Shown one piece after another: positions 1-9,474 of a stretch of DNA of 64,000 nucleotides. Below the pieces are notes generated by a model. It did no database searches, was not told where the DNA came from, and was given only the letters and a program-made list of their open reading frames with translations. The stretch spans positions 24,385 through 88,384 of the forward strand of contig PGXB01000031.1 in NCBI GenBank assembly GCA_002838945.1, read 5' to 3'. Position numbers and translations under genes: made by a program. The stretch comes from a candidate division Zixibacteria bacterium HGW-Zixibacteria-1. GTDB lineage: Bacteria > Zixibacteria > MSB-5A5 > GN15 > PGXB01. Numbering within the stretch: the first letter of the stretch is position 1; every line of letters starts with the position of its first letter.

Positions 1-54
1 GAAAGTCTTGCCGAGTTGCTGACAATCCTTAAATAGTATCCGGATAATATTGTA

Positions 55-957
55 ATGGCCAGGGCGAAAATCGAGATTAATCCGCCGTTCGACATGAAAC
101 TGTCGTTGAAGTTTGCCACCGCCTGCCGTTTCGAATCAGAGGCCGATTGCGCCGAGGGCCGCTTTCATCGGATGATCAATATTGCCGGAACGCCGGTGCT
201 TCTGACTATTACCACTGCCGGCCCTATCGAAAAACCGACCGGGACAGTCGAGTGGTCCTTTCCTGAAGGCGGGGTTGTGGATAAAAAAGAAGTCCTGAAA
301 CTGGCGCGGCATATCATTTCATCCAGTCTGGATCTGGGGCCGTTTTATAAACTGGCATCAAAGTCAGGGCGCATGCAAAGTGTCATCAACAGGTTCCGTG
401 GATTAAAACCGATCCTGACGCCCAGTATCTTTGAATCGGCGGCGTGGGCCATAATGGGACAGCAGGTGAATCTTAACTTTGCCTACACACTTAAGATGAG
501 AGTCACCCAAAAGTATGGGCGAGTTATAAGCATCAATGGCCGGGACTATTCCTTATTCCCCGAGCCCGAGAAGTTTCTTAAGGCGACTGTAAGTCAATTG
601 CGGGGGATGCAGTTCTCGAACCGCAAGGCGGAATACCTGCTGGGTCTGTCGAAAGCAGTTGCCGAAGGAAATTTGGAGCTTGAAAAATCAGGGGAGTTGG
701 ATTATAATGAGGCCCTGAATGATTTATTGGCTATTCGCGGTGTCGGTATCTGGTCGGCAAATTATATTTTGATGAGGGGCGCCGGGCATGCGGACTGTCT
801 GCCATTAGGTGATTCAGGTCTGCATCGGGCCGTTAAAAATATGTATAAGCTTAAAAATAATCCGACTCATGAAAAGGTGGAGAAGCTGGCCGGGCCGTTT
901 GCACCATTCAGGTCCTTATACACTCTTTATTTATGGTATTCGCTATTAGACGAATGA
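55..957 (+). CDS. AlkA-type DNA-3-methyladenine glycosylase (HhH-GPD)
   Basis: A base-excision repair glycosylase that removes alkylated purines from DNA, acting on the nucleoid. The 300 residues match the usual AlkA length of about 280-300. An N-terminal domain is followed by the conserved stretch IMGQQVNL (133-140), then the helix-hairpin-helix with RGVGIWSAN (228-236) and the catalytic aspartate in PLGDSGLHRA (Asp253). The start at 55 has no good Shine-Dalgarno sequence, so a different start cannot be excluded. It stands alone before the aminopeptidase, about 125 bases away. The family is certain from the HhH-GPD layout. The exact substrate range (3-methyladenine, hypoxanthine or others) is not readable from sequence. 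Confidence 0.88.
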   Translation: MARAKIEINPPFDMKLSLKFATACRFESEADCAEGRFHRMINIAGTPVLLTITTAGPIEKPTGTVEWSFPEGGVVDKKEVLKLARHIISSSLDLGPFYKLASKSGRMQSVINRFRGLKPILTPSIFESAAWAIMGQQVNLNFAYTLKMRVTQKYGRVISINGRDYSLFPEPEKFLKATVSQLRGMQFSNRKAEYLLGLSKAVAEGNLELEKSGELDYNEALNDLLAIRGVGIWSANYILMRGAGHADCLPLGDSGLHRAVKNMYKLKNNPTHEKVEKLAGPFAPFRSLYTLYLWYSLLDE

Positions 958-1085
958 AATATTAGAGTATAATCAGTGCATTTAGAAACAATGCTGTGAA
1001 CTAATTACATCGAGGGACGTAAACAACAATTAGCGCCTGTAATAAACTCGAGGGCGCAGTTTAATAAATATAAAAAGGAGTCATG

Positions 1086-2186
1086 ATGGATATTAGAGTG
1101 CAGAATCTTGCAAAGGTTATTGTGCATTACTCGCTTGGAATCAAGCCGGGGCAGTTGTTCAAGATCAAGGCGGAGCCGGTCGCGGTGCCGCTGGTCAAAG
1201 CGGTATATGATGAAGCCCTGAAGATCGGCGCCAATGTATATACGGATATCCGATTGATTGAGCTCGACGAACTTTTCTTCAAGAATGGAAACGACGATCA
1301 ATTGAAATATATTTCTCCCGTCCGTGAATTCGAAATCGAGAAAATTGATGCTTATCTGGGTATCTGGGCCACGACCAATACCAAGTATCTCAGCGGCATC
1401 GATCCCAAGCGCCAGCAGATATTCGGCAAGGCCAATGAAAAATATATGAACCGGTTCTTTGCGCGGGCCGCAAGCGGCGAGCTGCACTGGGCCGGGACGC
1501 AGTATCCGACCGAAGCTCATGCCCAGGATGCCGAGATGTCGCTGCATGATTATGAGGAGTTCGTTTACCGCGCGGGTCATCTTTATGATGATGACCCGGT
1601 GGCTTTCTGGAAGGGCATGGAAAAGGAACAGCAGCGGCTGATCGAAATTCTCGATCGGGCCGAGCAGATTCATTTGAAGGCCGATGGAACCGATTTGAAG
1701 CTGGGTGTTAAAGGGCGCAAGTGGATCAACTGCTGCGGCAAGGAGAATTTCCCCGATGGTGAAATATTTACCACGCCGATCGAGGATTCGGTCAACGGAA
1801 CGATAAAATATACTTTCCCTGCCTTTATGGCCGGACGCGAGGCCGATGGTGTGGTCTTCACTTTCAAAGACGGCAAAGTGATCAAGGCTACGGCGGAGAA
1901 GAACGAGGAGTTCCTGCTGGCGATGCTTGACACCGATGAAGGCGCGCGTCGCCTGGGCGAGTTCGCTATCGGGACCAACTACGAGATTGCCAAGTTCACC
2001 CGGAACACCCTATTCGATGAAAAGATCGGCGGAACCTGTCACCTGGCGGTCGGCGCCGCTTATCCCGAAACCGGCGGGGTCAATCGCTCCGGCATTCACT
2101 GGGACATGGTCTGCGACCTGAAGAAGGGCGGCGAGATTGCTGCCGACGGCAAGGTCTTTTACAAAGATGGCAAGTTTACGATTTAA
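1086..2186 (+). CDS. M29-family metallo-aminopeptidase
   Basis: A cytoplasmic aminopeptidase of the AmpS/aminopeptidase T family that removes N-terminal residues using a two-metal centre. The family ligands are visible (numbering from the ATG at 1083): Glu227 in FPDGEIFTTP, Glu293 in LGEFAIGTN, His320 near GGTCHLAVG, and His339 and Asp341 in SGIHWDMVCD. Length, 366-367 residues, is close to the family norm. Two ATGs abut at 1083 and 1086; GGAG at 1077-1080 lies 2 bases from the first and 5 from the second, so I prefer 1086. A strong hairpin terminator follows at 2206. Confidence in family is high; physiological substrate is unknown. Confidence 0.9.
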   Translation: MDIRVQNLAKVIVHYSLGIKPGQLFKIKAEPVAVPLVKAVYDEALKIGANVYTDIRLIELDELFFKNGNDDQLKYISPVREFEIEKIDAYLGIWATTNTKYLSGIDPKRQQIFGKANEKYMNRFFARAASGELHWAGTQYPTEAHAQDAEMSLHDYEEFVYRAGHLYDDDPVAFWKGMEKEQQRLIEILDRAEQIHLKADGTDLKLGVKGRKWINCCGKENFPDGEIFTTPIEDSVNGTIKYTFPAFMAGREADGVVFTFKDGKVIKATAEKNEEFLLAMLDTDEGARRLGEFAIGTNYEIAKFTRNTLFDEKIGGTCHLAVGAAYPETGGVNRSGIHWDMVCDLKKGGEIAADGKVFYKDGKFTI

Positions 2187-2205
2187 TGCCTTGATTCAGG
2201 CAAAT

Positions 2206-2236
2206 AAAAAGCCCCGTCGCATGACAGGGCTTTTTT
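2206..2236. terminator. Bidirectional rho-independent terminator
   Basis: A run of A, a GC-rich inverted repeat (AGCCC...GGGCT) and a run of T lie between two convergent genes, the M29 aminopeptidase and the dockerin protease. The A and T runs on either side let it work on both strands. Confidence 0.8.
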
Positions 2237-2244
2237 CTTGCAAA

Positions 2245-4608
2245 TTATTCACCGGGCCCGGGCCCGTCCCGGTAGAGATAATTAATTAAAAATATAATAT
2301 CAAGTAAATTTATTGAGCCGCTGGAATCGGCATCGGCGGCCAACAGACTGACCGGCGCCGGGCCGCCCTGATACAGATAATTTATCAGAAAAATGATGTC
2401 CATCAGATTATATGCACCGGAATTGTCGGCATCGCCGCGCAGGGCGGAAATGGCAGAGACTTCCCCGGAATAAACAACCGGCCCGTAGCAAAGAGAGGGA
2501 TTCGACAGCAGAATCTCCTGATTGTCGATGAAGCCGGTATCCACTTCAATAATGGCGCCGGGCACGGCGTCATCGGCGATTTCAAACAGCAGACGGGCCA
2601 CTTCGCCCGAACCGGGGGAGAGCTGAATGCCCTTGAGGGTGGTATCGGCTTTTAACTGAAAAACGAGCTGACCGGTGAGAGTGTCATGGTACAATTCCGT
2701 TATGGTATCGAAATTTTTGGTTCGGTTGCCGGAAGAAAATCGGACCAGGCGAAAACCCGGATTGACATCATAATTGACCGGAATGATAAGGCTGTTGAGG
2801 GCCTGGGTGTTGACCAGATTAACCGACATGACGGCGGTATCGCCCGGATTGGCCGCAGTACTGACGAATGAAAGGGTATCGGCGACAACGGTGACAAAGT
2901 CTTCTTTGGCACGGGTAAGGGTACCGTCGGATGATGATACAACGGTCAGGGTGACATTGTAACGTCCGACCGCGTCGTACGTATGTGTCGGATTCACCGC
3001 AGTCGAGGAATCGCCGTCGCCAAAGTACCACTTTCGGGAAATGACATCGACACTTGAACTGTCCTGAAAATTGACCGTCAGATTTTCATGGCCCAGGGTG
3101 GTGTCGGCGGTGAAATTGGCGCCCCAATTAAAGGCTTGAAGGGCGTCAATAATACCCCAGCCGTAAGTATTATCGGGAGCCGCAGCATTGTCGGCGGTCT
3201 CCATCAGCGCTTTTCTTATTTGCAGCGGGGTCAATGAAGGATTGGCCGAGAGCAGGATGGCACAGGCTCCGCCGATCAGCGGCGTTGACAGCGAAGTTCC
3301 GTTTTTATAAGTATAATAAGTATCGCTGGTACCTTCGGCGCAGCGAGTGCTGACACCCATGGCGCAGACTTCCGGTTTGGTTCGACCGTCATAGGACGGA
3401 CCCCTCGAGGAAAAATAGGCTATAATTTCCGACGAACTGACCGCGCCGACTGCAAGAATATCGAAAGCATCGGCCGGGGGGGTTAAGGTTCCCGAATCCG
3501 GGCCGGAATTGCCCATGGAATTACAGACGATAATGCCGAGCGAAGCGGCGGTGCTGGCGGCGGCGCTGGTGATAGCGGTCACGCCGTCGAAATCCTCATA
3601 AGTGTACCAGTCGGAATATCCCAGGGAGGTGGAAATTACATCGACGCCGAGCGAGTCGGCCCATTCCATTCCGGCCACCCAGTTGTCTTCCTCCACCACG
3701 GTTTCGCTTCGCATATCTTCGGTTTTGGCCAGCAGAAATGAGGCTCCGTAGGCCGGCCCGATAAGGGTTCCGGGTGCGAAGCCGCCAAGCGTCGACCAGG
3801 TTGAAGTGCCATGATTATGCTGGGAGGGAGTATCTTCGGCTTCATTTTGAGTATTGCCGTCGTTGAAGATAAAATCATATTCGGCCAGCATTCTTCCTTC
3901 ATTCATAATCCCGGTGAAGGCGGCATGAGTTTTCCGATAGCCGCCGTCAAGCATGGCTACAATAACACCCTGACCGTTGTACCCCATGAGATGCATGGCC
4001 GGAACGTTAATCATCTGATTCTGTGTATATGATTGCCCGTAATCGAGAGGTGCATTGCTGTCCGGGGATATTTTTAGATTTTCGGTCTGTTCATCATCCT
4101 GATTCTCGGATATCTCAGCTCTTTTAAAAGTTGAGACCGGGGATATCTTATAAACGAAAGAAAGATTTTTTATGGTCTCGAGCGAACTGATATCAACTTC
4201 AAAACTGGCGGCATTGAGCCAGCGTGAGACCCGTTTCAGTTCCCCGCCGAAATCTCTGATGCGGTCGACATAATCCGTGGAAACCGGCAGGTCGGCGAAG
4301 GTTACGTGATCCAGTCCGACTTTTGACCGGCGCTTGGAGGCGTGTTCCGAAAAGGTAATCCCGGAGGCGGCTTTTTGAAACTGGCTGATATCGGTTATTC
4401 CTTTGTCGGTGAAAAAGATCCATACTTTGACCCGTGCTTTATCCATAGCTTTTAAATAATCACCCGCGGCATCAGAGAGGACCATTTGAGGTTTTTCGAG
4501 AATAACCGGCTCCGATTGCAGGTAGTCGGCTTCAAAAGAGAAACCGCTCCCGCTATATGTAATAATAATCAAAATAGCGGCGAGTAAATTGTTTAAAAGG
4601 GATTTCAT
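2245..4608 (-). CDS. Secreted subtilisin-like protease with PKD, cohesin-like and dockerin domains
   Basis: An exported S8 serine protease of 787 residues. A signal peptide covers about residues 1-24 and a prodomain-like region runs to about 190. The catalytic triad is Asp221 (AMLDGGY), His266 (HNHGTS) and Ser439 (GTSLSTP), with oxyanion Asn368 in MGNSGP. Next come a PKD domain (about 498-575, WYFGDGDSS and HTYDAVGRYNVTL), a cohesin-like beta-sandwich (about 578-715) and a C-terminal dockerin with two calcium-loop repeats (724-786, GDADNSGAYN and ADADSSGSIN). In this bacterial group such tails are thought to direct extracellular assembly or surface retention; that role is inferred. An AAAGGAC Shine-Dalgarno precedes the ATG. 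It is convergent with the aminopeptidase and shares its terminator. Confidence 0.9.
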   Translation of the reverse strand: MKSLLNNLLAAILIIITYSGSGFSFEADYLQSEPVILEKPQMVLSDAAGDYLKAMDKARVKVWIFFTDKGITDISQFQKAASGITFSEHASKRRSKVGLDHVTFADLPVSTDYVDRIRDFGGELKRVSRWLNAASFEVDISSLETIKNLSFVYKISPVSTFKRAEISENQDDEQTENLKISPDSNAPLDYGQSYTQNQMINVPAMHLMGYNGQGVIVAMLDGGYRKTHAAFTGIMNEGRMLAEYDFIFNDGNTQNEAEDTPSQHNHGTSTWSTLGGFAPGTLIGPAYGASFLLAKTEDMRSETVVEEDNWVAGMEWADSLGVDVISTSLGYSDWYTYEDFDGVTAITSAAASTAASLGIIVCNSMGNSGPDSGTLTPPADAFDILAVGAVSSSEIIAYFSSRGPSYDGRTKPEVCAMGVSTRCAEGTSDTYYTYKNGTSLSTPLIGGACAILLSANPSLTPLQIRKALMETADNAAAPDNTYGWGIIDALQAFNWGANFTADTTLGHENLTVNFQDSSSVDVISRKWYFGDGDSSTAVNPTHTYDAVGRYNVTLTVVSSSDGTLTRAKEDFVTVVADTLSFVSTAANPGDTAVMSVNLVNTQALNSLIIPVNYDVNPGFRLVRFSSGNRTKNFDTITELYHDTLTGQLVFQLKADTTLKGIQLSPGSGEVARLLFEIADDAVPGAIIEVDTGFIDNQEILLSNPSLCYGPVVYSGEVSAISALRGDADNSGAYNLMDIIFLINYLYQGGPAPVSLLAADADSSGSINLLDIIFLINYLYRDGPGPGE

Positions 4609-4919
4609 GGTTTGTCCTTTCAGGTCTTTATCTCCAAGCAGGTAAGTAGGCTATATTAATCAATTTACATAAAATGCGCGGATTGTCAATTATTTGTTGG
4701 CAATAAGCAATTAATATGGGGGATGTCCTACACATATTATGAAAAACAGGCATCCAGCCGATAGGGTTCCTGAATTTCTCTAATCTTCCACTCATTATAA
4801 CTTCTTATCGGCCAAGGCGCTAATCTATTTCATTCGATGCCTCCATTATTTTGGGCTCCGAGGCACAATTTATGCAAAATGCTTAATCAAACAGATAACA
4901 AATGGATGGAATGGTGAAA
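4609..4919. other. Divergent intergenic region, no gene seen
   Basis: These 311 bases separate the divergently transcribed dockerin protease and pseudopilin gene. The stretch is AT-rich and should carry both promoters. I see no convincing -35/-10 pair, no sigma-54 GG-N10-GC element and no open frame with a ribosome-binding site. Confidence 0.5.
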
Positions 4920-5423
4920 ATGAAGAGACTATTATCTAAACGCGGTATAACCTTGCTGGAATTGATGGCCAGTGTAGTAATAATCGGGATTTTGGCGGCG
5001 ATGGCGGCCCCGTCATTTGAGAGAAGTGTTCAGAGAATAAAGTTTCGCGGTAAAACCAAGGATGTTGTTTCGCTATTGCGGACGGCCCGCTCCGAAGCTA
5101 TTACAAAGAAAGAGCCTTTTGGGGTTTATTTTGACAGCGAAGCAAGAATTATCAGTTTTTTCCAGGACCAGGCCAATCTGACCAGTTACACCTATGATGA
5201 TGGCTCCGATTCTCTTATAATGGCCGATTCACTGCCGCCGGAAATGATCTATCTCTATGCTACATTTACAAATTCGGCGGTTATTTTCCAGCCGAACGGG
5301 TCGGCATCGGGTTCCGGCTATATTTACATGATAGCGCTCAGCAACAGCATAGTTAACACCTCATCTGCCAGTGTGTTAGCATCCACCGGCAAGTCGAAGG
5401 TAGAATATATTCATAATTATTGA
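4920..5423 (+). CDS. Type IV pilin-like pseudopilin (GspH/FimT type)
   Basis: A minor pilin or pseudopilin. The short basic leader ends in Gly, followed by the processed N-terminus ITLLELMASVVIIGILAAM: the prepilin peptidase site with Glu at mature position 5 and the hydrophobic helix that packs into the pilus core. The next stretch (about residues 30-60, LLRTARSEAITKKEPFGVYF) is typical of GspH/FimT proteins. In-frame ATGs lie at 4902, 4911 and 4920. I choose 4920 because it gives a compact nine-residue leader and the purine-rich GGATGGAATGGTG lies upstream. It sits just before the pilM-Q operon but is separated from it by its own terminator, and probably contributes to the same pilus. Confidence 0.85.
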   Translation: MKRLLSKRGITLLELMASVVIIGILAAMAAPSFERSVQRIKFRGKTKDVVSLLRTARSEAITKKEPFGVYFDSEARIISFFQDQANLTSYTYDDGSDSLIMADSLPPEMIYLYATFTNSAVIFQPNGSASGSGYIYMIALSNSIVNTSSASVLASTGKSKVEYIHNY

Positions 5424-5450
5424 TGCTCCCTCTTTCTCATCCTCCGGTAG

Positions 5451-5481
5451 ACCCCCGCCAGAAATATGCGGGGGTTTTTTT
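5451..5481 (+). terminator. Rho-independent terminator after the pseudopilin gene
   Basis: A CCCCCGC...GCGGGGG stem with a short AT-rich loop is followed by TTTTTTT. It separates the pseudopilin transcript from the pilM operon. Confidence 0.85.
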
Positions 5482-5673
5482 AATTTAGGATAAAAACGGG
5501 CTAATATACGGACGGTCGCGTCCGATAAGATAAAGAAGGAAATAGGTTTTTTAAGAATCTTTAATTTTGGGGCCGATTTTGGCGGCCGGTTAAATCCGGC
5601 AGTAAATTTTGATAAATAGATGACGATAAGATAGTAAAGATGAATAAAACAAGACAATTATAAAGAGACGCCT

Positions 5674-6726
5674 ATGTTATTCACACGAAGTAGTAAAAGC
5701 ACCGTCGGGCTGGATATTGGCGCCAATTCGATCAAGCTGGTTCAGCTTGAGAGAAGCAAGGGCAGCCATTCCGTTACCGCTCTTGGGATTCGTGAACTTC
5801 CTCCGGAGGCAATTGTCTCGGATGAAATCAAGGATCGCGATGCGGTAATCTACAATATTCAGTCCCTGATCGACGAAGTTGATCCCAAAATCAAAGATGT
5901 TGTCGTGTCGATTTCCGGGTATGGTGTCATCACCGATAAGTTTATGATCGACAAGAAATCCGGATCGGAAGCGGAACAGGCTATCCTGTTCGAAGCCGAG
6001 CAACGATCGCCCTTCGACGTCGAAGATGTTACGCTGGATCATCATGTAATCAGAGTTGATGAAGAAACCAAGAAGCAGGAAATACTTCTTGTCGCGGCCA
6101 GAAACGAATTCCTCAACTCGTATATCGAGTTGATTCTTGATGCCGGGCTGCGTCCGGTGGTAGTCGATATCGACGCCTTTGCTCTATTGAATGCTTATGC
6201 GCACAATTATGATATCGACCCCGAGCGGATTACGGTCCTGGTAAATATGGGTTATGATGTTACAAACATTTTATATCTCGTCAACGGATTGTATCATTCG
6301 ACCCGTGATATTTCGGCGGGTACCCGGGAAATCTATAATTCCATTCAGAAGGAATTTCGTTTGAACGCCGAGCTGGCCGGGAAGGCCATCAAGGGCGAGA
6401 TGAAGGATTCGATCGACCAGGATATGCTCAAGGCGACGATTATATCATCGACCGAGGAGCTGATATCCGGTCTCGAAATGGCCTTTTCCTACTTCAGAAC
6501 GCAGGCAAAAGTCGATAAAATAGATTGGATGGTTTTTGCCGGGGGCGGATCATTGGTTCCCTATCTGCCGGAATTTCTCCAGTCCAAGCTGAGTATCCCT
6601 CTGGAAATTCTCAATCCTCTTCGCAACATTGATTATGATCCGGAAATGTTTCAGTACCTCGAACCAGAGAAGATTGCACCGATGCTGACTGTCCCGGTCG
6701 GCCTGGCGATGAGAAAAGTGAGGTAA
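5674..6726 (+). CDS. pilM: Type IV pilus assembly ATPase-like protein PilM
   Basis: The actin/FtsA-like cytoplasmic component of the pilus alignment complex, which binds the N-terminal tail of PilN and links the inner-membrane platform to the assembly motors. Residues 13-25 (GLDIGANSIKLVQ) are the phosphate-1 loop of the fold, and the C-terminal WMVFAGGGSLVPYLPEF is the matching adenosine motif. The 350 residues equal the usual PilM length. It is the first gene of pilM-N-O-P-Q, with pilN four bases downstream, so the genes are almost certainly co-transcribed. The Shine-Dalgarno is weak (AAAGAG). Confidence 0.95.
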   Translation: MLFTRSSKSTVGLDIGANSIKLVQLERSKGSHSVTALGIRELPPEAIVSDEIKDRDAVIYNIQSLIDEVDPKIKDVVVSISGYGVITDKFMIDKKSGSEAEQAILFEAEQRSPFDVEDVTLDHHVIRVDEETKKQEILLVAARNEFLNSYIELILDAGLRPVVVDIDAFALLNAYAHNYDIDPERITVLVNMGYDVTNILYLVNGLYHSTRDISAGTREIYNSIQKEFRLNAELAGKAIKGEMKDSIDQDMLKATIISSTEELISGLEMAFSYFRTQAKVDKIDWMVFAGGGSLVPYLPEFLQSKLSIPLEILNPLRNIDYDPEMFQYLEPEKIAPMLTVPVGLAMRKVR

Positions 6727-6730
6727 GGCC

Positions 6731-7369
6731 ATGACAACCATGATTAAAATAAATCTTCTGCCAAAGCAGTTCAGCAAACGGTCGGGCGGGTTCTCACTCG
6801 GCAAGCACGGTATCTACACGATTATTGCGGGTGTGGGTATTCTGCTAATGTTCGGGGCGGTATCGGCCTGGCAGCTTTACAAGATGAATGAACTTGACGG
6901 CCAGATGCAGATTGCCCGCGCCAGGACGGTTCAGCTTGAAAAGGATATCAGGCTGGTCGATGCTTTGATGGATATCAAGGGCAAAATCACCAACCGTCTT
7001 GAAGCCGTCGAGCGTCTGGATCGCCATCGCAGCGCCTGGGTGCGTATTCTTGAAGATCTTTCCAAAGACGTTCCGGATTTTATCTGGCTGGCGAAATTTA
7101 CGGAGCAAAAGCAGAAAAAAGCCGCCAACGATACTTCGGCGGCTCAGGTACAGGTGAATGCAGAGATTAAACCGGCCGAGATAGAAGGTTTCGGTTTTAC
7201 TCTTAACGCCCTGGCCTCATTTATGATAAAACTTATGAGATCGGACTATTTTGATAATATTGACCTTGTTAATACGGAAGAATTCACCTTCGGAAAACAG
7301 AAGGCATACAATTTCAAGTTAAGTTGTAATGTTCATTATCTGTCGGACGAAGATCTGGAAAAGATATAA
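6731..7369 (+). CDS. pilN: Type IV pilus assembly protein PilN
   Basis: A bitopic inner-membrane protein that binds PilM through its cytoplasmic tail and PilO through its periplasmic domain. The tail contains the conserved INLLP (residues 6-10). A transmembrane helix follows at about 27-48 (GIYTIIAGVGILLMFGAVSAW), then a coiled coil and a ferredoxin-like periplasmic domain. AGGTAAGG overlaps the end of pilM and precedes the first ATG at 6731; a second ATG at 6740 also keeps the INLLP motif. The 212 residues are slightly longer than typical because of an insert around 120-140. Confidence 0.92.
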   Translation: MTTMIKINLLPKQFSKRSGGFSLGKHGIYTIIAGVGILLMFGAVSAWQLYKMNELDGQMQIARARTVQLEKDIRLVDALMDIKGKITNRLEAVERLDRHRSAWVRILEDLSKDVPDFIWLAKFTEQKQKKAANDTSAAQVQVNAEIKPAEIEGFGFTLNALASFMIKLMRSDYFDNIDLVNTEEFTFGKQKAYNFKLSCNVHYLSDEDLEKI

Positions 7370-7425
7370 AGATATATGGTCAAAAAGACCCCGATCCTAA
7401 CTCAAAAATAAATTAGCGAGGCATC

Positions 7426-8037
7426 ATGGATTTCAGAGATCCCAAAATTCAGAAAATACTCATGGGTGTTTGTGCCTTTGCGGTTGTCGCATATTTCTGG
7501 TATAGCCGGTTATATACATCATATGACCAGCGTCTGACTCAGATGACCCAGGAGTATTCCACGATGATAACCAATCTGAAGAATGTCGAAATGAAGTCTA
7601 AATCTCTTGATGCCCTCAAGCTGGAATATGAAGACCTGCTTGGTCGTTATCATGAGATTGAACAGCTTCTGCCCGAAGTGAAACAGATTCCGTCATTTCT
7701 GGTGCAGTTGCATACGGCTTCCTCATTGACCGGAACAAAAATCACCAAGATCGAGCCCAAGCCGGCAGCGCCCGAGAATTTCTATAATGTGGCCGGGTTC
7801 CAGATTGAAATGACCGGAAGTTATCATGATTTCGGCAAATTCATTGGTTATGTGGCAAATTTCCCGTTTATCGCCAATATCTCCGATGTTGAGATAACGG
7901 CGGCGCTGGCGCCCAACAAGGCGCCGGGCAACGATGACAAAAAGACTATCGGTCAGAAGAAGACCATCAATGCAAAATTCGTTCTCTCCACCTATTTTGT
8001 CAAGCCGGAGGAGCGTTTGCAGGAACTGGCTATATAA
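7426..8037 (+). CDS. pilO: Type IV pilus assembly protein PilO
   Basis: The inner-membrane partner of PilN in the alignment complex. It has one transmembrane helix at about residues 9-28, a coiled coil (about 30-85) and a periplasmic ferredoxin-like domain, with the family signature LPEVKQIPSFLVQLHTAS at about 85-102. Its position between pilN and the PilP-like gene supports the call. The 203-residue length is normal. A GCGAGG Shine-Dalgarno precedes the ATG. Confidence 0.93.
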   Translation: MDFRDPKIQKILMGVCAFAVVAYFWYSRLYTSYDQRLTQMTQEYSTMITNLKNVEMKSKSLDALKLEYEDLLGRYHEIEQLLPEVKQIPSFLVQLHTASSLTGTKITKIEPKPAAPENFYNVAGFQIEMTGSYHDFGKFIGYVANFPFIANISDVEITAALAPNKAPGNDDKKTIGQKKTINAKFVLSTYFVKPEERLQELAI

Positions 8038-8058
8038 GCAGCGGGAGGAGTAATAAAG

Positions 8059-9459
8059 ATGAAAAATACACTTTATATAATCTGTCTATTATTGCTGGCT
8101 GTCCCCGCGGCTTTCGCCGATGCCGAAATCGACGCAGTGCAGTTGAATCGACAGAATGGAGAACTTGTCTTCCGGATCGACGCTTCTTCCCAGTTCCAGT
8201 TTACGCACCAGACCGAAGAAGCCAAGGATGGCAAGCCGTTCCGCGTTATCATTGATCTTTTCCCGGCGATTCACAAGCTTGGTCAGAAATCATTCTTTGA
8301 TCTGCCGCCGAAAATGGTCAAGGCAATAAGATCCAGCCAGTATGCGGTCGATCCAAATAAAACGGTTCGAGTGGTTCTGGATTTGAACGAGGAATCCGTT
8401 TATAGAATAGAGAAAACCGGCAATTCAGTATTTGTCTATATCCCCGATTCGAAGGGGAGCGATTTCCCGGTTTGGTCGAGTGTGGATAATTTAAAGCTGC
8501 AAAGCCCGGCCGAAAAACCTCCGATATTGGTCAAAAAGGAAGAGCCGAAGCCGCAGAAGACCGCGGCAGTTGTAACTAAACCGAAGGAAGAAGCCAAGCA
8601 GACTCCGCAAGTGGCCGCTGCCCCCGAGACTACTTTCTACAAACCGCAGAGTTCGGGTCCTGTTGAACAAGACTGGTTGCAGCCGAAAGCACAGAAGCCG
8701 GTAGTAGTTAAAGCGGAAGAAAAGCCGGCCGCCGAGAAGAAAGTGACAGCTCAATCATCGGAGACAGCCAAGCCTGTCGCCGAAGTGATAAAAACAAGTC
8801 AGCCGACAAGTCCTGATAAGCCGGTGAAAAAGGAAGAAAATAAACCCGCCGAAAAGGCGGCTCTCAAGACCGAATTGGCGGCCTCAGGTTCGAGTCCGGC
8901 CCAGAATAATAATAAGGCGGCTGCTCCGGTCGTAAATCCGGAACCGGTACAGACCGATGAAGCGCAGCCCGAATCGGCGGATAATATTCCTGCCCAGGAA
9001 AATCCGGCCCAGCTGGTGGTTCAGGAACAGCCGGAAGAGGAGCAGGATGAGGAAGACGAAAAGTCGACCTCACGGTTCCGTCGTCAACCTGCTTTTCCAG
9101 CAAAATTGAAAGGTACGATTGTAGCCGAATTCCCGAAACGAATGGTTATTAAGTACACTCCCGGAATATCCCGCGATCCCTTTGCCTCATTGATGGATGA
9201 GACGAAGCAGTCGGATGGTCCGATGGACAAAAGGATTCCGGACGTGGAAACCACCCATCTGGTTGGTGTTTTGGAGTCGAGCGACGGCCAGAATCGGGCC
9301 CTGCTGGAGGATATGGAAGGATACGGATTTATTCTCAAGTCGGGAGATAAGGTCAAGAAAGGATATGTCTCACAGATTTATTCCGATAAAGCACTGTTTC
9401 AAATCTTCGAATACGGGTGGAGCCGGACCGTGGCGCTTCATCTCGAAGACAACGAATGA
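8059..9459 (+). CDS. PilP-like pilus protein with N-terminal AMIN domain
   Basis: A 466-residue exported protein in the pilP position. A signal peptide (about 1-20) ends at AFADA. An AMIN domain follows at about 22-135 (FRVIIDLFPAIHKL, TVRVVLDLNEES, VFVYIP), the peptidoglycan-binding module normally found at the N-terminus of PilQ and AmiC. A long linker (about 140-345) rich in Lys, Pro, Glu and Ala can span the periplasm. The C-terminal 100 residues (RDPFASLM, LVGVLESSDGQNRALLEDM) are the PilP beta-domain that contacts the secretin. Classical PilP is a lipoprotein of about 170 residues with no AMIN domain, and I see no lipobox here. The PilQ downstream lacks AMIN, so the domain appears to have moved from PilQ to PilP. 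Confidence 0.82.
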   Translation: MKNTLYIICLLLLAVPAAFADAEIDAVQLNRQNGELVFRIDASSQFQFTHQTEEAKDGKPFRVIIDLFPAIHKLGQKSFFDLPPKMVKAIRSSQYAVDPNKTVRVVLDLNEESVYRIEKTGNSVFVYIPDSKGSDFPVWSSVDNLKLQSPAEKPPILVKKEEPKPQKTAAVVTKPKEEAKQTPQVAAAPETTFYKPQSSGPVEQDWLQPKAQKPVVVKAEEKPAAEKKVTAQSSETAKPVAEVIKTSQPTSPDKPVKKEENKPAEKAALKTELAASGSSPAQNNNKAAAPVVNPEPVQTDEAQPESADNIPAQENPAQLVVQEQPEEEQDEEDEKSTSRFRRQPAFPAKLKGTIVAEFPKRMVIKYTPGISRDPFASLMDETKQSDGPMDKRIPDVETTHLVGVLESSDGQNRALLEDMEGYGFILKSGDKVKKGYVSQIYSDKALFQIFEYGWSRTVALHLEDNE

Positions 9460-9474
9460 AAGGCAGGTTAAAAT

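Noticed and set aside
1..36. An open stretch ending in TAG that reads ESLAELLTILK, possibly the end of an upstream gene
   Set aside because: Only 11 codons are visible, too few to tell a real gene end from chance.
4680..4720. TTGTTGGCAATAAGCAATT as a sigma-54 promoter for the pseudopilin
   Set aside because: The GG to GC spacing is wrong for a -24/-12 element.
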